DNA of 64,000 nt from Hyphochytrium catenoides (taxonomy: Eukaryota; Sar; Hyphochytriomycetes; Hyphochytriales; Hyphochytriaceae): contig FLMG01001021.1 in assembly GCA_900088475.1 (NCBI GenBank), positions 1-64,000 of the forward strand. The letters run 5' to 3'. Below, piece after piece: positions 11,801 through 23,425 of the stretch. Positions within the stretch are counted from its first letter, which is position 1. Each line of letters starts with the position of its first letter. Below the pieces are notes generated by a model. It was not told the origin of the DNA, ran no database searches, and saw nothing but the letters and a program-made list of their open reading frames with translations. The translations under genes were made by a program, and so were the position numbers.

Positions 11801-14800
11801 ACAAGTACCCGGCAGTCCAACGGATGGTATCGATATTCCCGAGTCCATATTCCAACTAAAGCGCTTGAGTTCCTCTCGCTCTCCGACGTTTTAGGGACTG
11901 CGCTCTTGAATTTATTGTACACCTCCGCTGCTACTTGGTTGACCAGAGCTTTAGTGGGTGCCACGTAGACCACCACGCCTTCTGGGTCTTCGACATCCCG
12001 TAGTACTTTCTCCATTGCATAGTAAGCAATGAAGGTCTTGCCTGAAGAGGTTGGAGCGTCAACCAGCACGCTCACACCCTTGTCTACAGCATCTAGCAGT
12101 TTGACTTGCCACTCATCAGGCCTAAAAGGTACACGATGGTCTTTTTTTGAACCCACAAGGCGCTGACGGCTCAGTAAGGGTCCCATATGGAGCATCTGAA
12201 AGGCTGTAGGATGCATTTCCAAGGAGCACACCCTCCAAGTCTCAGCCTCCTTCAGTGCGGAAAACCCCCTAAGAGGAGGAAGATGATAGGGCCTTTCCAG
12301 GTCGAAGTAGTTACGGTTAGCTCTATATGATTTCCGCAGACACCTAGACCGCTTGGCCAAGAGCTCTGGCGATTGAGACCTCAGTCCAAGGGTAAGGCAA
12401 TCATCACTGCTTCGTGAAGGTAGATAGATTGAGAACCCCAGCAGCTCAAAAACAAGCTCCATCTCCTCCCGCCGGTCGCTCGAAAGTTCGAGCGAAGAAT
12501 GAACCCCCTCCGCTAATAAACAATCTACCAGCATGAAGACATGGGCTCCAAGATGTAGGGAATCCTCCTTCATGCCAGTGCTTGCTTGCTCTGTCAAAAT
12601 AGTCTCTGCAGTGTCTCTGAGTCGCAGCCTCGCCTCAATATAGCGCTGCACGGTGATGCGCAACTCGAGCCAGAGAAGTTGCAGTCGAATGGCTACCACC
12701 TCTGGGGCTTCGGCGTCGTCGAAAGCGTCGTTTACCTTTCTCTGTGCCTCAATGATGCCCAACGCCATAGGCACGCCCTGACTACCTTGCGACACCAGCC
12801 CCTCATGTGCTTGTAGCAGCTGTTCGAACGCTTTTTTCACCCTTCTTCCAATCTCTTCTCGCCTGGCCTTATGCAAGATCTCCTCCCTCTTTGATTCAGT
12901 CTTCTTCTTCTTGCCCTTAGACTCCTTCTTGATCACCTCAGAGGACGACGAGCAAGGGTTTGCAACGCGAGTTGCAGGGGGCCAGGCAGTATCTCCAGCT
13001 ACGGTCTCCCTCCTCATGAATGACCCCTTTCCAGACGACAGGGACTGAGCGTATCGTTCCAGATGACGAGCGAACGTCTGCTCGTTTTTGAGCTCCCAGA
13101 AGGTTTTTTGCTTCTTGGAAGCGTCGTCAGTCTCTAGCTCCTTATAGCTATGCCAATGCATGGTGTCACGATGGGTAACTGTGGAGAAGGGCAAAGGAGG
13201 ACGGTAAGAGGAATTTAGGGGCTGGCATTTTCAAAGAAGGTGAAACAAGGGTGCTGCAAAGAAGACGTTGGGAGAGCAGGGATGGATAATTATTACTAAG
13301 CCCAGGCCACGCACCTCCTTCAGACTTCCCAAGAAGCGTAACTTCTGCCAGCATGTTTCCATCGTCCCATCCAGGGAGGAGATGGTGTCCGGTAAACTTC
13401 TCGTCTACTGGCGAGTTGCTCGTTGAGGAAGAAGATAGAAACTGGTTGAAAAAGGCATTCTGAAGAGGACCCACAAGTAGCTTGGGCGGCGGAGACGATG
13501 TTCGAGCTCCTCCTACTACTATTGTTTTCATTGCAATGCTGTGTTCTTCGTAGCCATCCTCACTGGAAGAGGTCGCTTTTAGAGTAGAAGACGCCAGCAG
13601 TGGGGATTTGCAATGCGCAACAGAGCAGACGAGTTCTGGCCATGTCCCACTTCGCTGCTTTCCCGCATAAGCAAGTACCAGCCCCCATAGCTGACCATGA
13701 ACTTGTTGAATTGCTGGATGAAGGTCTTCCCAGCGCAACTCCTCGTTCACTACGAGTTGAACCAACTCTAGGAGTAATGACTCATCTACAAGGTCGAAGA
13801 TATCTCTGCTGCTTTCCCCACCATGAGAAAGTGCAGAGTAAGAACCACATGCGGAATTATCCTCCACCTGGCACGGTGGGTGCGTTTTTTCTCTTTGTGA
13901 ACCCGCCGCCTCCCCTAACCAAGGAAGGAAGAGAGCTCTGATGCCGTCTTCTGATGTCAGAAGCCCGTAGGTCACGCCGTACAACTCCATTAGCAGACCT
14001 CGTACCGTGTTTCGCACCTCCCGATGAATAGCTACTGGAGTCATCATTCGGCTCCTCCATCTCAGCGGAATGGCATGGAGCATTAGTTGCTGAGCTAGTA
14101 GTACTTGAAGAACTAACTCGGTTAGGGCTTGAGCCGCAGAAGGAGAGGTCTGACTGTTATCAGGTTGACACTCCTTTCCCTCGAGCAGATATAGAGTGAT
14201 GAGGAGCCTACTAGTAACACTGTTTTGCAGGGCCTGCTGGTTGTTAATGACCTCCGAGTATCCGCGTAGCCGGCCACGCAAGGCTTGGACTTGCTCTTGT
14301 TCAGCCAAGCTGGTCAGCGAGTTATTCCTGAAGTAACTTAGAAGGCTCAGCCTTGCCTTTTTCAACTCTTCGCCATCAACCAAAGCGCGGACCACACTCA
14401 GAAGTTGCCTGTTTCTGTACGAGTGTCGGCAGTATTCTGCATTGGCAACTACTCTTGAGCCTTCGAAGGAAATATCAGGGAGGAAAGCGATTGACATATC
14501 CCTACTATGACACTCATCCATGAAGCCCTCCATAAGGATAGAGTACGCCTTTTCAGCTGAAAGAAGGGGTTTCTTCTTCTCCTGTACAACGGGTCCAAAG
14601 ACCAGCGCGAAGAGTGGAGAATTGTCCTTCAGATAGTGGTCCCAATCGGTTTCTTCCATCATCTCAACCTCGTCTGTCCGATCTTCAGCGTCGATCGCCA
14701 GAGGAGTGAGCCAGCTGGAAAGACTTACAAGATGGATATCTGTGTTCAAGCTCAAATGCTGGCGAACAATCTCCCTAAAGGCTAACCGTCTTGGGTCATT

Positions 14801-15145
14801 GAGGGACAACGCGAGGCCGTGATCCTCAAAAAAGACGACGTGGAAAACAGCGCCACAGTCCCGCAGACTGGCCAAGAACTTCTCTACTAAATGCACGAGA
14901 TAGAGCAACGACGCCTCGTCGCTTGGGGTTACAGGTAAATCGTATTTTGCAGCGTTGGGTTGGAGCCAGAAGTAAGCGAGAAGGCTGTCTCCGTCGATGA
15001 AAAAGAGATCTCGTCCTCCAAAGTCTCCAATCAAATCCACCCGTTGAAGAAAGCCGAGAGAAGGCTTCAAATGGGACGGGTCGCTTGTGGCAGCCCTAAC
15101 AGCAGCCTTCTGTTTGGCCTTCTGATGCATTGCCGTCTTGCTCAT
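8866..15145 (-). CDS. DDX60-like Ski2-family RNA helicase with PIN-like N-terminus
   Basis: Exons 15145-13315 and 13178-8866 (136-base intron, phase 1) give 2047 residues; human DDX60 has about 1700. Residues about 30-200 resemble the DDX60 PIN-like start (DLFFIDGDSLLAYF). The helicase core shows motif I APTSSGKT (about 985-992), Ia VAPTKALVNQ, motif II DEIQ (about 1101), motif III SAT (about 1130), GIHHAGMPRKYL (about 1541) and motif VI GRAGRRGFD (about 1603). A long helical and lysine-rich stretch lies between about 611 and 960. DDX60-type proteins act in cytoplasmic RNA surveillance and, in vertebrates, in antiviral responses; that role here is only inference. Oddity: motif II ends in Gln where Ski2 proteins normally have His. 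The next gene upstream also encodes a PIN-type protein. Confidence 0.9.
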
Positions 15146-17023
15146 GACTGCTGCTTCTTCTCCAAAGTCTTAAGTGTCCGGGGAGATGCGGTCGCAACTA
15201 CAATCCGCTTTGCTGGAACTGATCGATTAGTGATAGAGTTATAAATGTGAAGACAGTCCCTAGCTCAATAGGCAGGCACCTTTTACTTTCTCTTACTAAC
15301 ACCTGCCTGGTGCACCAGCAGTGAACTGAATGGAGATTATGACGACCGACAAAGCACCGCAGCAGTATGGCAGGTAACAGCAGCAGAAGAAGGGTGCGGC
15401 GGTGCCCCTACTCCTCCGCTCCAGTTCAGCATCGATCTTCGTTGCTTCTTGATGCGCCTTTGTTTCTCAGCAGGAAAGACATGTTAGAAGAGAGGAGGGA
15501 GCTGTTCTTCTCAGACAGGCAGACAGGAGACACCAGAAGAAAACGACTCGTCATCGACTTGGATCATGCAGTCAATCCAAGATCACATGATCTTTTTGGG
15601 TGCGCACGGAGGACCTCCAACTATTCCAAAGACAGGCTTATCAGAATCCGTATGTGCGCATGTGAACAGCAAATGCGGATTGTTCACAAACTGGAGAAAG
15701 TGCTGTTGTAACCGCCCATGAAGCTAATGACTAATTTATTTAGCTTCCAAGCGCTCCCTCCTCCCGCTCCCGTTTCCCAACGCTCATAAAAAACTCCCTC
15801 TTCTCTGGCTTTGGGTCCCCACCACTTCTCCACAACCTCGCCTCTCTATTCTCAGGTGACCCTTCCTATCCGCATCAGGCTCGCAACAACAGCGTCCCCT
15901 TTCCTTCCCCTCCTCCTCAACCTTGAGGTGATCTAGTGGTAAGTGAAAGCGATGAAAGCGAAGTGGTAGAAGTCGCTGTCTCATTTGCGCACTTTTTTGT
16001 TGTGTGAAGGCCTGGATGTACGTACTATATATATTGGAGTAAAGGCCTTTCTTTGGTTGTTTGGGTGACAGGAACAACTTCCTGGCAATTATTGTCTTTG
16101 TGCGTCCAAGGAGCGGAAGAAGGCACCTCTTTTACCGGCAATATGACAATTCGAGTGCGCTCTTGCGCACCATGCATCCAAATAGTGATGATGAGCGACT
16201 AACTACTCGTAGGGTTAGTAGGAACGAAGGGTCGTAGGAGAAAATAGGTGATGAAGGTTAGAGGAGGCCCCGTCCGCAAAACAGTACAGCTGTAGGATTC
16301 ATAATGTCCAGGACTCTCTGCAACCAACCTCTCTGCTGCCTGATGCCGGCCAGCGGCCCAGGCCTCAACGTCAATAATAACAGGTCTAAGAGAAGCCCAC
16401 CCGGCCAGGGGACAAAGTAAAGATTCCATGGCAAGGGATTTTTCCGTGGCAGCGGAACGTGCCAGTCATGTCTGCAGGGGCACCGCACATCCAGAAGCTT
16501 CGGGGGTATGAGGAGGGCGTGCTGTCGGGCTCGAGGAGGTTTCTGCCTTAGGCGTTATCTAGCAGCGTGGGAGACCACCTACTGATGACCGACGTCGTTT
16601 ACCACCGCGAGAATGCGACACTGAGTTGTTAGTTGGACGACGAGGTCGACAGAGTTGGAGGGATAGTCATCTTCTTCTTGCCTTCTTCCCCCATTTACCT
16701 AAAAGGGTCTACTGTCGTCGTGTCCCCATCGATCCACCTCTAACGGTCTAATAATGCAATCATGGTGGCATCGAGGATGCCTTTGCTGAACGGGTTCGAA
16801 TTGCCACAAGCGCCAAGAGGGCCATGCGCGCTCCTTGGAGGGTCACATAGTCTTCAAAATAGGACGGATGGAGTTCGCTTTATCTGGCTGCTTTATATTG
16901 TCGTGTCCCGTAATCATGATAGACAGATAGGGTTCAAGATAAAGCAAGATATAGATCATCATGCCACTCAACGAAGAGGAGAGACGAGCCTACTGCCAGC
17001 GGCGGGAGAGAGAGCACCAGCAG
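15146..17023. other. Intergenic, no supported gene
   Basis: About 1.9 kb between two minus-strand genes, holding the presumed helicase promoter and the 3' end of the PIN gene. Open frames are all under 115 codons and show no family motif. Pyrimidine-rich strings occur near 15750-15920. Confidence 0.5.
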
Positions 17024-18160
17024 CTAATTCTCGGTAAAACAGCTCAGATATCTCAAGGTAGCTAGTAGGCTAACATTGCTCCATGCACACAGAAGCTCAC
17101 ACATGTACCACTGGCATGCCTGTTTATAGGCTGGAGGGTAGCTCTTCCATAATGGAAACAGCTCTTCATGCAAGTCTTGACAGAGATCCCAGATGGAGCC
17201 AGGAGACGTAGGCACCTCATTGGAGTCTACCAGGTCACGAACCCTCTCCCAATTTCCTGGCATTACATTGTCAACATCCAAAACATTGGAGACCCACTCC
17301 GCCCTTCTCTCTTCAGGAATCCACCTAGGATACTCGTGGAGGACATTGTGATGCCCAAGTCGCGCCATGACAATCGCTGTCAGCGGCAGTAGACCTTCGA
17401 AGGGTGAGCCAAATTCCCTTACAAGATGTGCTGGAGCAGAGCCTCGCATGTAAGTCCCGTGATGCACTACCTGCATTAAATAAGGATACGGGACGTTCTT
17501 TCCAGTTTCCATGGGCTCTAGATTCAATGTGCGATGGCGCCACAAACCCTTCCTTTTTTTGAGCCTGGGAATCTCCCGCTCCGGCAAGATATACTCCGGA
17601 CCGAACGCAGGCTCATAAACTTCGCCCGTTCCCGATTTGCCCTGCAGTGTCAACATCAGCTTCCCTTCATCCCCCTTGGTGATGGTCCATGTGTTGGCTA
17701 TAGAAAAGCGTCTCTGCTGATACAGAAAGAAGTCCTTGTCCTGACTTACGATGATGCCTTCGTGGTAGGAAGCGTGGCTGGCTATGACATCGTCAAGATC
17801 ATTGACACAGCTATAGTGCACATCCAGCTGCAGCTCTCGAGCTAACGCACCAATCAAGGTTGACGCAAGTAGGACCGTCCGCTTCTTAGAGCCACGGCGC
17901 AGATCATCTACTCTCCGCTTCCGCCAAACCGACTTAGTGCTCGGTGTGCATATTGCAGCGTCGATGAAAATCTCAAGTCCATGGTAGCCAGCGTTACGAG
18001 CTGCTTCTACGAAGCTCCTGACATTGCGCTCCAGATGTCGAAGCTCGAAGCAGTGCCTGGCAGGACTATTGAAGACGTTTACTCCGTCTATAAAGAGCGC
18101 CTTCTTTCTATCATAGTCCACGACTCTGTGCGGGAGTAAAACGGGAGACGCAGAGTCCAT
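17024..18160 (-). CDS. PIN/FEN1-like domain protein, single exon
   Basis: One uninterrupted frame of 378 residues from the ATG at 18160. The longer frame begins one codon earlier at GTG and is not used. Near the N-terminus ALFIDGVNVFN is the first acidic strand of a PIN-like nuclease fold. Later acidic sites are VNDLDDVIASHA and GIIVSQDKDFFLY, the pattern of FEN1-like PIN nucleases (EADDxIA and SxDKDF). This predicts a metal-dependent RNA or DNA nuclease, although the classical second acidic pair is not fully matched and activity is unproven. The C-terminal half is unlike anything I recognise, with conserved-looking HGTYMRG and WISP/WxxC-type aromatic stretches. It lies 1.9 kb upstream of the DDX60-like gene on the same strand; that gene also opens with a PIN-like FIDG strand, so a shared RNA-turnover role is possible. 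Confidence 0.7.
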   Translation of the reverse strand: MDSASPVLLPHRVVDYDRKKALFIDGVNVFNSPARHCFELRHLERNVRSFVEAARNAGYHGLEIFIDAAICTPSTKSVWRKRRVDDLRRGSKKRTVLLASTLIGALARELQLDVHYSCVNDLDDVIASHASYHEGIIVSQDKDFFLYQQRRFSIANTWTITKGDEGKLMLTLQGKSGTGEVYEPAFGPEYILPEREIPRLKKRKGLWRHRTLNLEPMETGKNVPYPYLMQVVHHGTYMRGSAPAHLVREFGSPFEGLLPLTAIVMARLGHHNVLHEYPRWIPEERRAEWVSNVLDVDNVMPGNWERVRDLVDSNEVPTSPGSIWDLCQDLHEELFPLWKSYPPAYKQACQWYMCELLCAWSNVSLLATLRYLSCFTEN

Positions 18161-21100
18161 CACACTTTTGGCGCCACGCGAAACTTACGACATCTCAAGC
18201 CAGCAGCCGCTTGGCCCTGTCGGTTCTGGTCTGGTGGTCCAGCTAGGTACGACGACGAAGCAGCAGAGGAACCTGTCGTCCCCCAACGACATGATGATGA
18301 TTGTAGTGTGGGCAGAGACTATCCATCACTCCATCATCCATCATCTGTCAACAGCCCAATAAAGAGTAGCCGCTAACGACGCCGTGAGGCATAGATGTGT
18401 GTCTTCCTAAACGCATGCTCGGAGTAGAGAAGAGCGGCCGGTCTTCGAGGGTTTCAAGAATTGTCTTTCTTGGGCAGTGGTGGAGGCTTCGCTTCTTGTA
18501 CATCGTTTCCTCGGCGATGAAGCAGCAGCTGATAAGCGGGGGATTAGAGGCATTAGCGGGAGAACACGAAAGGAGAAGACATAAGCCCGGGCATGCTGCG
18601 GGGCTGCCAGCTGCTACCTACTAGTAATAGCTAGTAGCGAAGAAGAAAGAAGATGGTAGTGATGGCTGACTGATGATAGGCTTATCTCATATATATAGTT
18701 GTTGTTGCCGGCCGTCAAAACACGCGGCGGCGCACATACCGTGGCGGCTCAAGCTCCTCTTCCTCCCTTCTTGTTGCCCACGGAGGCCAATACTCTTACC
18801 TATAATATGATAAACCGCTAAATATACTACCTACGATGCTAAGAAGAAGAAGCGGCAAAGGAGGGGAGGAGATGACCTGCCTGCATCGCTTCTCCGACGA
18901 CCTTAATTACTAATAGGCACGCAGCAACCTATTGTCTTATCTTCTTTTCTCTAACCCGTCTTGGAGAAGGCGAAAGGAAGGGCACATGATGAAGGTGGGA
19001 CCATGTTCACTCGCAGTCAAACCTTACTCATTGATAATAGGAGAAGTCTCCTACAGCCAGAACCACCAAGAGACCGACCACTTGCTAGCAGCGCACGCAT
19101 CAGACAGCATGGATAGGCAACAAAGTTCCTTCCTACAGTGACTACATTATTCATCGTATGTGATCGCATTGAGGTGACTGTGTACTTGTAGACCTCCTAA
19201 GTATGAATAGTACGACCTCAATCTTCTGGCTCGCAGCCCCCGGACCACTGATTCCTTGACTCCTTTGATCTGCAGGTGGCCATCGTTCGGATTGAATTAT
19301 CTTACTGCTGCTTCGATCACCCACCACATGAAATATGAAGCTCATAACAGCTTAATGGCCCTACGAGCTAGTAGCGGTCTCAGGAGCACTCTAAGATTTG
19401 ACTAAAATAAATGGTTCTAGTCCAAAATCTATCTCAACAACCGCTCCACCACCAGGCAATCACTGTACGCCGGCAATTGATATGCTTAAGGAGATGTATA
19501 GCCTTGTCTTAGAGGAGGTACTACGAGAAAGAAGAAGTCATGTTGGATTTGGGACTCGCTAAACATAAGTTAATATTATATACTTATGGCGGCTAGCAAA
19601 TTACCATTGCGATGGAGGCATGTTGATTGCAGCTTACGTACCAGCAGTGCGCCACATCTTCCCGAAGCGGCGGTGTCTACACCAACGGAGCGTACCTATC
19701 TGGTCTAGTCGTGAAGTAACCTGGATAGTAGTTAGTCTACCGGTACAATTTTATTATTATGGCTATTGAGGAGGAGGGAGAAAAGACATCTAAGTGACCG
19801 AGGCCCATCGAGAAGTATAGGGGTGGCGCACGCTATAAGAATAAGCGTACTTTAGAACTACCTAGAAGCTGAGTCTGGTGCTCCAGCCATCATACACCTT
19901 GTAAATACGTCTAGATCGTTGTTTCCACCCCATTTTGCCATTCCATGCATGAAAGAGAAACGTTGTCCGAAAGTTTGGAGACCTCTTGGCGCGAAATTCT
20001 TCTGAATGATAGAAAGTACCCACTTTCCCAATTGCTTTGTATACCTAAGAACTGGTAAAACTACAGTTTCCGATAGAAAGGCTGCTAGTTCTAACGATAG
20101 CAGCCCAGCACCTGGAAGAAGATGAGGGTCTGATTCTTACTTCCGTCTTCACTAATGTAGACCAGCCACACCTTCCTTGTTTCCCATCAGTGCGTAGAAC
20201 GACGGCGGATGGTCGGTAACTTCTTATGGCCCCTCACTCCGCTGGTGTGGGAGAATAAGAAGCGGACGTAAGAGGCGGACAGAGTACAGTGCAGTGCCCA
20301 TGACATGAGGCAAGAGGTGCTCTACGGTCAAAGTGACAGAACCAACCACCATTACATTTTGCAGGAGGAGGTGTTTGGCCATCATGCCATCATCTAGTTC
20401 TATCAAAGAATTGAAAGGTCTCCAGCGGAGAACTGCGTGTACCGGTTGAACCAATATAATACGCCACTGAGACTTGAGAGAAGCCGAGAAAGATGCGGGT
20501 GAGAGGAGTCCGGTGTGGACGAGTCTAAGAACTGAAGGCGGACGTCTGTGCTTGAGTGGTCAGATATCATAAATCATAAACTTATTAGCGCTAGTACTAG
20601 TATCTAGTAAGGCTGTCTACTTGTACATCTACAGCAAAACGTGCATTAGGAATGCACTGCAACAAACACCGTACACTACCGTTTTAACTGCTGGTCATGC
20701 CATCACAGTCATGAGTCCTAAGTGCGTTGCGCGAACAATATTGCTGATAGCCCTTTTTCCCCTGACTGTTCCAGAGATGGGAAGCAGTAGTGATAAAGTC
20801 CATCTGCAGATAAGGCCAGGAGAAAGTGTCCTATCTGTAACAGCCCTAGCCCTGTCGATGGCTGATAATTGCATACTTGATGCTGAATAACAATTGGGAG
20901 AAATTTCTATACGGAGCTGTTCAAGTGTACAGAGTAGGCGAACCTGCCTTCCTTTTTTGGGCTCCTTTCCATGGCAGTTAGAATAACGGTTGTATGGACC
21001 CTAGTCCTGCTATGAAGCCAAACACCTAAGCGTCCAACCAAATAGAAGGCGCCTAAGATGCCTGGAAACCGTGTATGAGCACCGGACCTTTCCTAAAGCA

Positions 21101-21477
21101 GAAACAACGAACTGAGTTATCGGTCTCATCGTTGCCCATGCTGATCACTGGAATCGGATAGTAAGAACAGAACCGAGAATCCGGCTGGGTGCAGTCCTCA
21201 CCACCCGAAGGGGAGTAAGGACGAACTGCACAACCTATCACAATTTCCTGCGGAGCGTTGATTAGAGGATTGTCCCACCTTTCTACACAGCACTTCTTCT
21301 CTTTGATATTATTGAAAAAAGACGCATATATATGACCTAGTCATCATTGCAACCGTCTTCACAACCAATTTTTCCACCTTCCAAGCAAACAGCCTGTCCC
21401 TGCTTTCGATAAAAGGTCAGCAGACGGTATTCGAACAGAGGGCCCAATCTGTAACCTTTGCCTTATTAGACTGCACG
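18161..21477. other. Gene-poor stretch, no strongly supported gene
   Basis: About 3.3 kb between a minus-strand and a plus-strand gene, so it should contain both promoters. No exon chain with family support was found. The one item listed separately is a weak 59-codon secreted-like frame at 20711-20890. Confidence 0.5.
20711..20890 (+). CDS. Possible small secreted peptide, weak
   Basis: An ATG at 20711 opens a 59-residue frame. Its first 20 or so residues are basic then hydrophobic (ARTILLIALFPLTVPEM), like a signal peptide. No family match, no repeats and no cysteine pattern. An upstream in-frame extension to 20621 exists but weakens the signal-peptide reading. It could be chance. Confidence 0.15.
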   Translation: MSPKCVARTILLIALFPLTVPEMGSSSDKVHLQIRPGESVLSVTALALSMADNCILDAE

Positions 21478-22758
21478 ATGAAGACCATTTCAATCGTAGC
21501 CGTTGCCACTATGCTGCTGGCCGGCACAGCCCACGCGACAACGCTGCCCGTTAGTGTCCCTATCCAAGTCCCGCTATTCCCTGGCCTTCCTACCATCTCA
21601 CAGCCTTTTGCAAGCCAACAGCAGACAATCTGCCCCGTTGGTGAGATTGACACATCTGTCGAAGGCACTGGCACTTTCTGCGCCAAGCTGCCAATATGCG
21701 CTGGTATTCCGGGCATGAATTGTCCGAGAGCTCAGACTCAGGCGTGGGGTTCTTTGCAGGAAGACTCTGTTTGTGAGCGAATCCAGGCTACCGGCGTCTA
21801 CGGCTGTGTGCTCAGGAGTAGGGCCCATGGGAATGGAGGCCAGTACCCAGTTCCAGGGGTTAATGGCCAGCAGGATGGCGGCAAAATCACAATCCCTATT
21901 TCAGGCGGCCAGACCATTACCCTCAGCCCAGGCCCCAATGGGCAGCAAGTTGTGACGGGCCCTAGCGGCCAGAACATGGGTACTATTAACTACCAACCGA
22001 ATGGACAGCTTGTCTTTAACGGTCCAAATGGTCAACAAGTTGCTACCATTGTCAATGGAGGCACTAACCAGCAGTTCATTAATGGCCCTAACGGCCAGCG
22101 CATTGGGACTGTCATGGTCGGGGCCAACAATCAAGCCCTGGTCACGGATGTAAATGGACAACAGCTCCCTGTACAAACCGGCCCCAACGGCCAGCTAGTG
22201 GTCACCATCCCTGGTGGCCAGCAGCTTGTCATCCCTAGACCTAGCCTCAACAACAATTTGATTCCAAATCAGCCTTGGACTACCAATCAGCAGAACAATG
22301 GTTGGCCAACCTGGAACAGCCCTACACCGGCCATTGGCGGATTGAACCCTTGGACCGGGCAGCAGGCGACCTGTGACCCTAACGTGGTACAGACCAACTG
22401 TGCAGGATCCATCAAGTCGATGGCTGCCAATATGCTTGGAGGAGGTCAGATGTCACAGTTTCAACAGCCAATCCAGACTGGTAACAAGTGCTTCATCGCC
22501 TTCAATAACCTCTTCTGCGTTGACGGATGCGATAACTTCCAACTTACCCTTGACGGACCAGGCAACTGTTTTGTTACTTGCCAGAACAAGCCAGTTTGCG
22601 GTACGATCATCAATCCACCCATCCGAGAACTCAATTCCGTCACTCCTGAGCAGCTTAGGTGCGCGTTCAGAAAGATGCAGAACCCCAATGCCAATGACAG
22701 AGATGCCAACACATGCTTCGGCCTCAACCTTAGTGGCATTGGCGGGAGACCTTTCTAA
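21478..22758 (+). CDS. Secreted PNGQ-repeat, cysteine-rich protein
   Basis: Single exon, 426 residues. Residues 1-20 form a clean signal peptide (basic start, VAVATMLLAG, AHA cleavage site). A cysteine-bearing segment follows at about 50-112. Residues about 125-250 are built from degenerate glycine-rich units around GPNGQ, alternating with short hydrophobic pairs such as VV, IV and LV, which looks like a beta-strand or fibre repeat. The segment 255-300 is Asn/Pro/Trp-rich. The C-terminal 120 residues hold about ten cysteines (CFIAFNNLFCVDGC, CFVTCQNKPVC). Codon use looks smooth and no intron is needed. A cell-wall, matrix or adhesive role is likely from architecture alone; no known family was recognised. 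Confidence 0.85.
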   Translation: MKTISIVAVATMLLAGTAHATTLPVSVPIQVPLFPGLPTISQPFASQQQTICPVGEIDTSVEGTGTFCAKLPICAGIPGMNCPRAQTQAWGSLQEDSVCERIQATGVYGCVLRSRAHGNGGQYPVPGVNGQQDGGKITIPISGGQTITLSPGPNGQQVVTGPSGQNMGTINYQPNGQLVFNGPNGQQVATIVNGGTNQQFINGPNGQRIGTVMVGANNQALVTDVNGQQLPVQTGPNGQLVVTIPGGQQLVIPRPSLNNNLIPNQPWTTNQQNNGWPTWNSPTPAIGGLNPWTGQQATCDPNVVQTNCAGSIKSMAANMLGGGQMSQFQQPIQTGNKCFIAFNNLFCVDGCDNFQLTLDGPGNCFVTCQNKPVCGTIINPPIRELNSVTPEQLRCAFRKMQNPNANDRDANTCFGLNLSGIGGRPF

Positions 22759-23425
22759 GATAGGAGGTCACTCTATCGCGTTGTTCCACAAGCACGTCAT
22801 AGGTGGCGCATCGGTCGATTTTAGTCTCACTCTCTCGATGCTCAGAATCATCCTTCGTCTCTTCTCCTGACTGTCGTTGACTGCCGCTGCTATCGTCCCC
22901 GCTTTAGAGCCTTGCAGACGGCATAGTGAGTGAATCTTATGGGCGAAGATGCACTTCATTCTGAAGAGCCTCCATCATTTACAGTAGTGCATAGGACAAA
23001 CCTCATAACGGTTCCAGTAGTCCCCCCGGTGGTGATAGTCCATGCAGGATCCATGCAAGGATGCAGGGCATGCGTTCTTGATACAAACCCCACCTGTGTT
23101 TCATATTACGGTATAACATTAATCCTATTCTACATGTGTCTACATCGCCAAAGCCTTGTCATGAAGTGATGAAGTAGAATCAGCCAAAGCTTAGCAGATT
23201 TTGTCTTTCAGAGCATGATCTGGGCTGACACGGGACGCCAGATCTAAAGGCCTTTAGCACATCAATGTGCTCGGTGCCAGCCGTGGCGGAAGGTCATCAT
23301 ACCCCATGAAGCTCTAGTGAGCTAAGCTTTAGAGAGAGAGGTCATGGCTAGACTCTAAAAGTAAGGCTTTTCTGTGTGCAAGAGTCGTTGAGATAGTGTG
23401 CTTAAGAGAGGATCAGGAGTGAGGA
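22759..23425. other. Intergenic, no supported gene
   Basis: About 670 bases between two plus-strand genes. No convincing frame; it should hold the 3' UTR of the secreted protein and the promoter of the SETD3-like gene. Confidence 0.5.

Noticed and set aside
9473-11968. Plus-strand frames inside the helicase gene
   Set aside because: They are antisense shadows of a well-supported 1437-codon exon.
17024-18163. GTG-led start one codon upstream of the PIN gene
   Set aside because: A nuclear gene should start at ATG, so 18160 is used.
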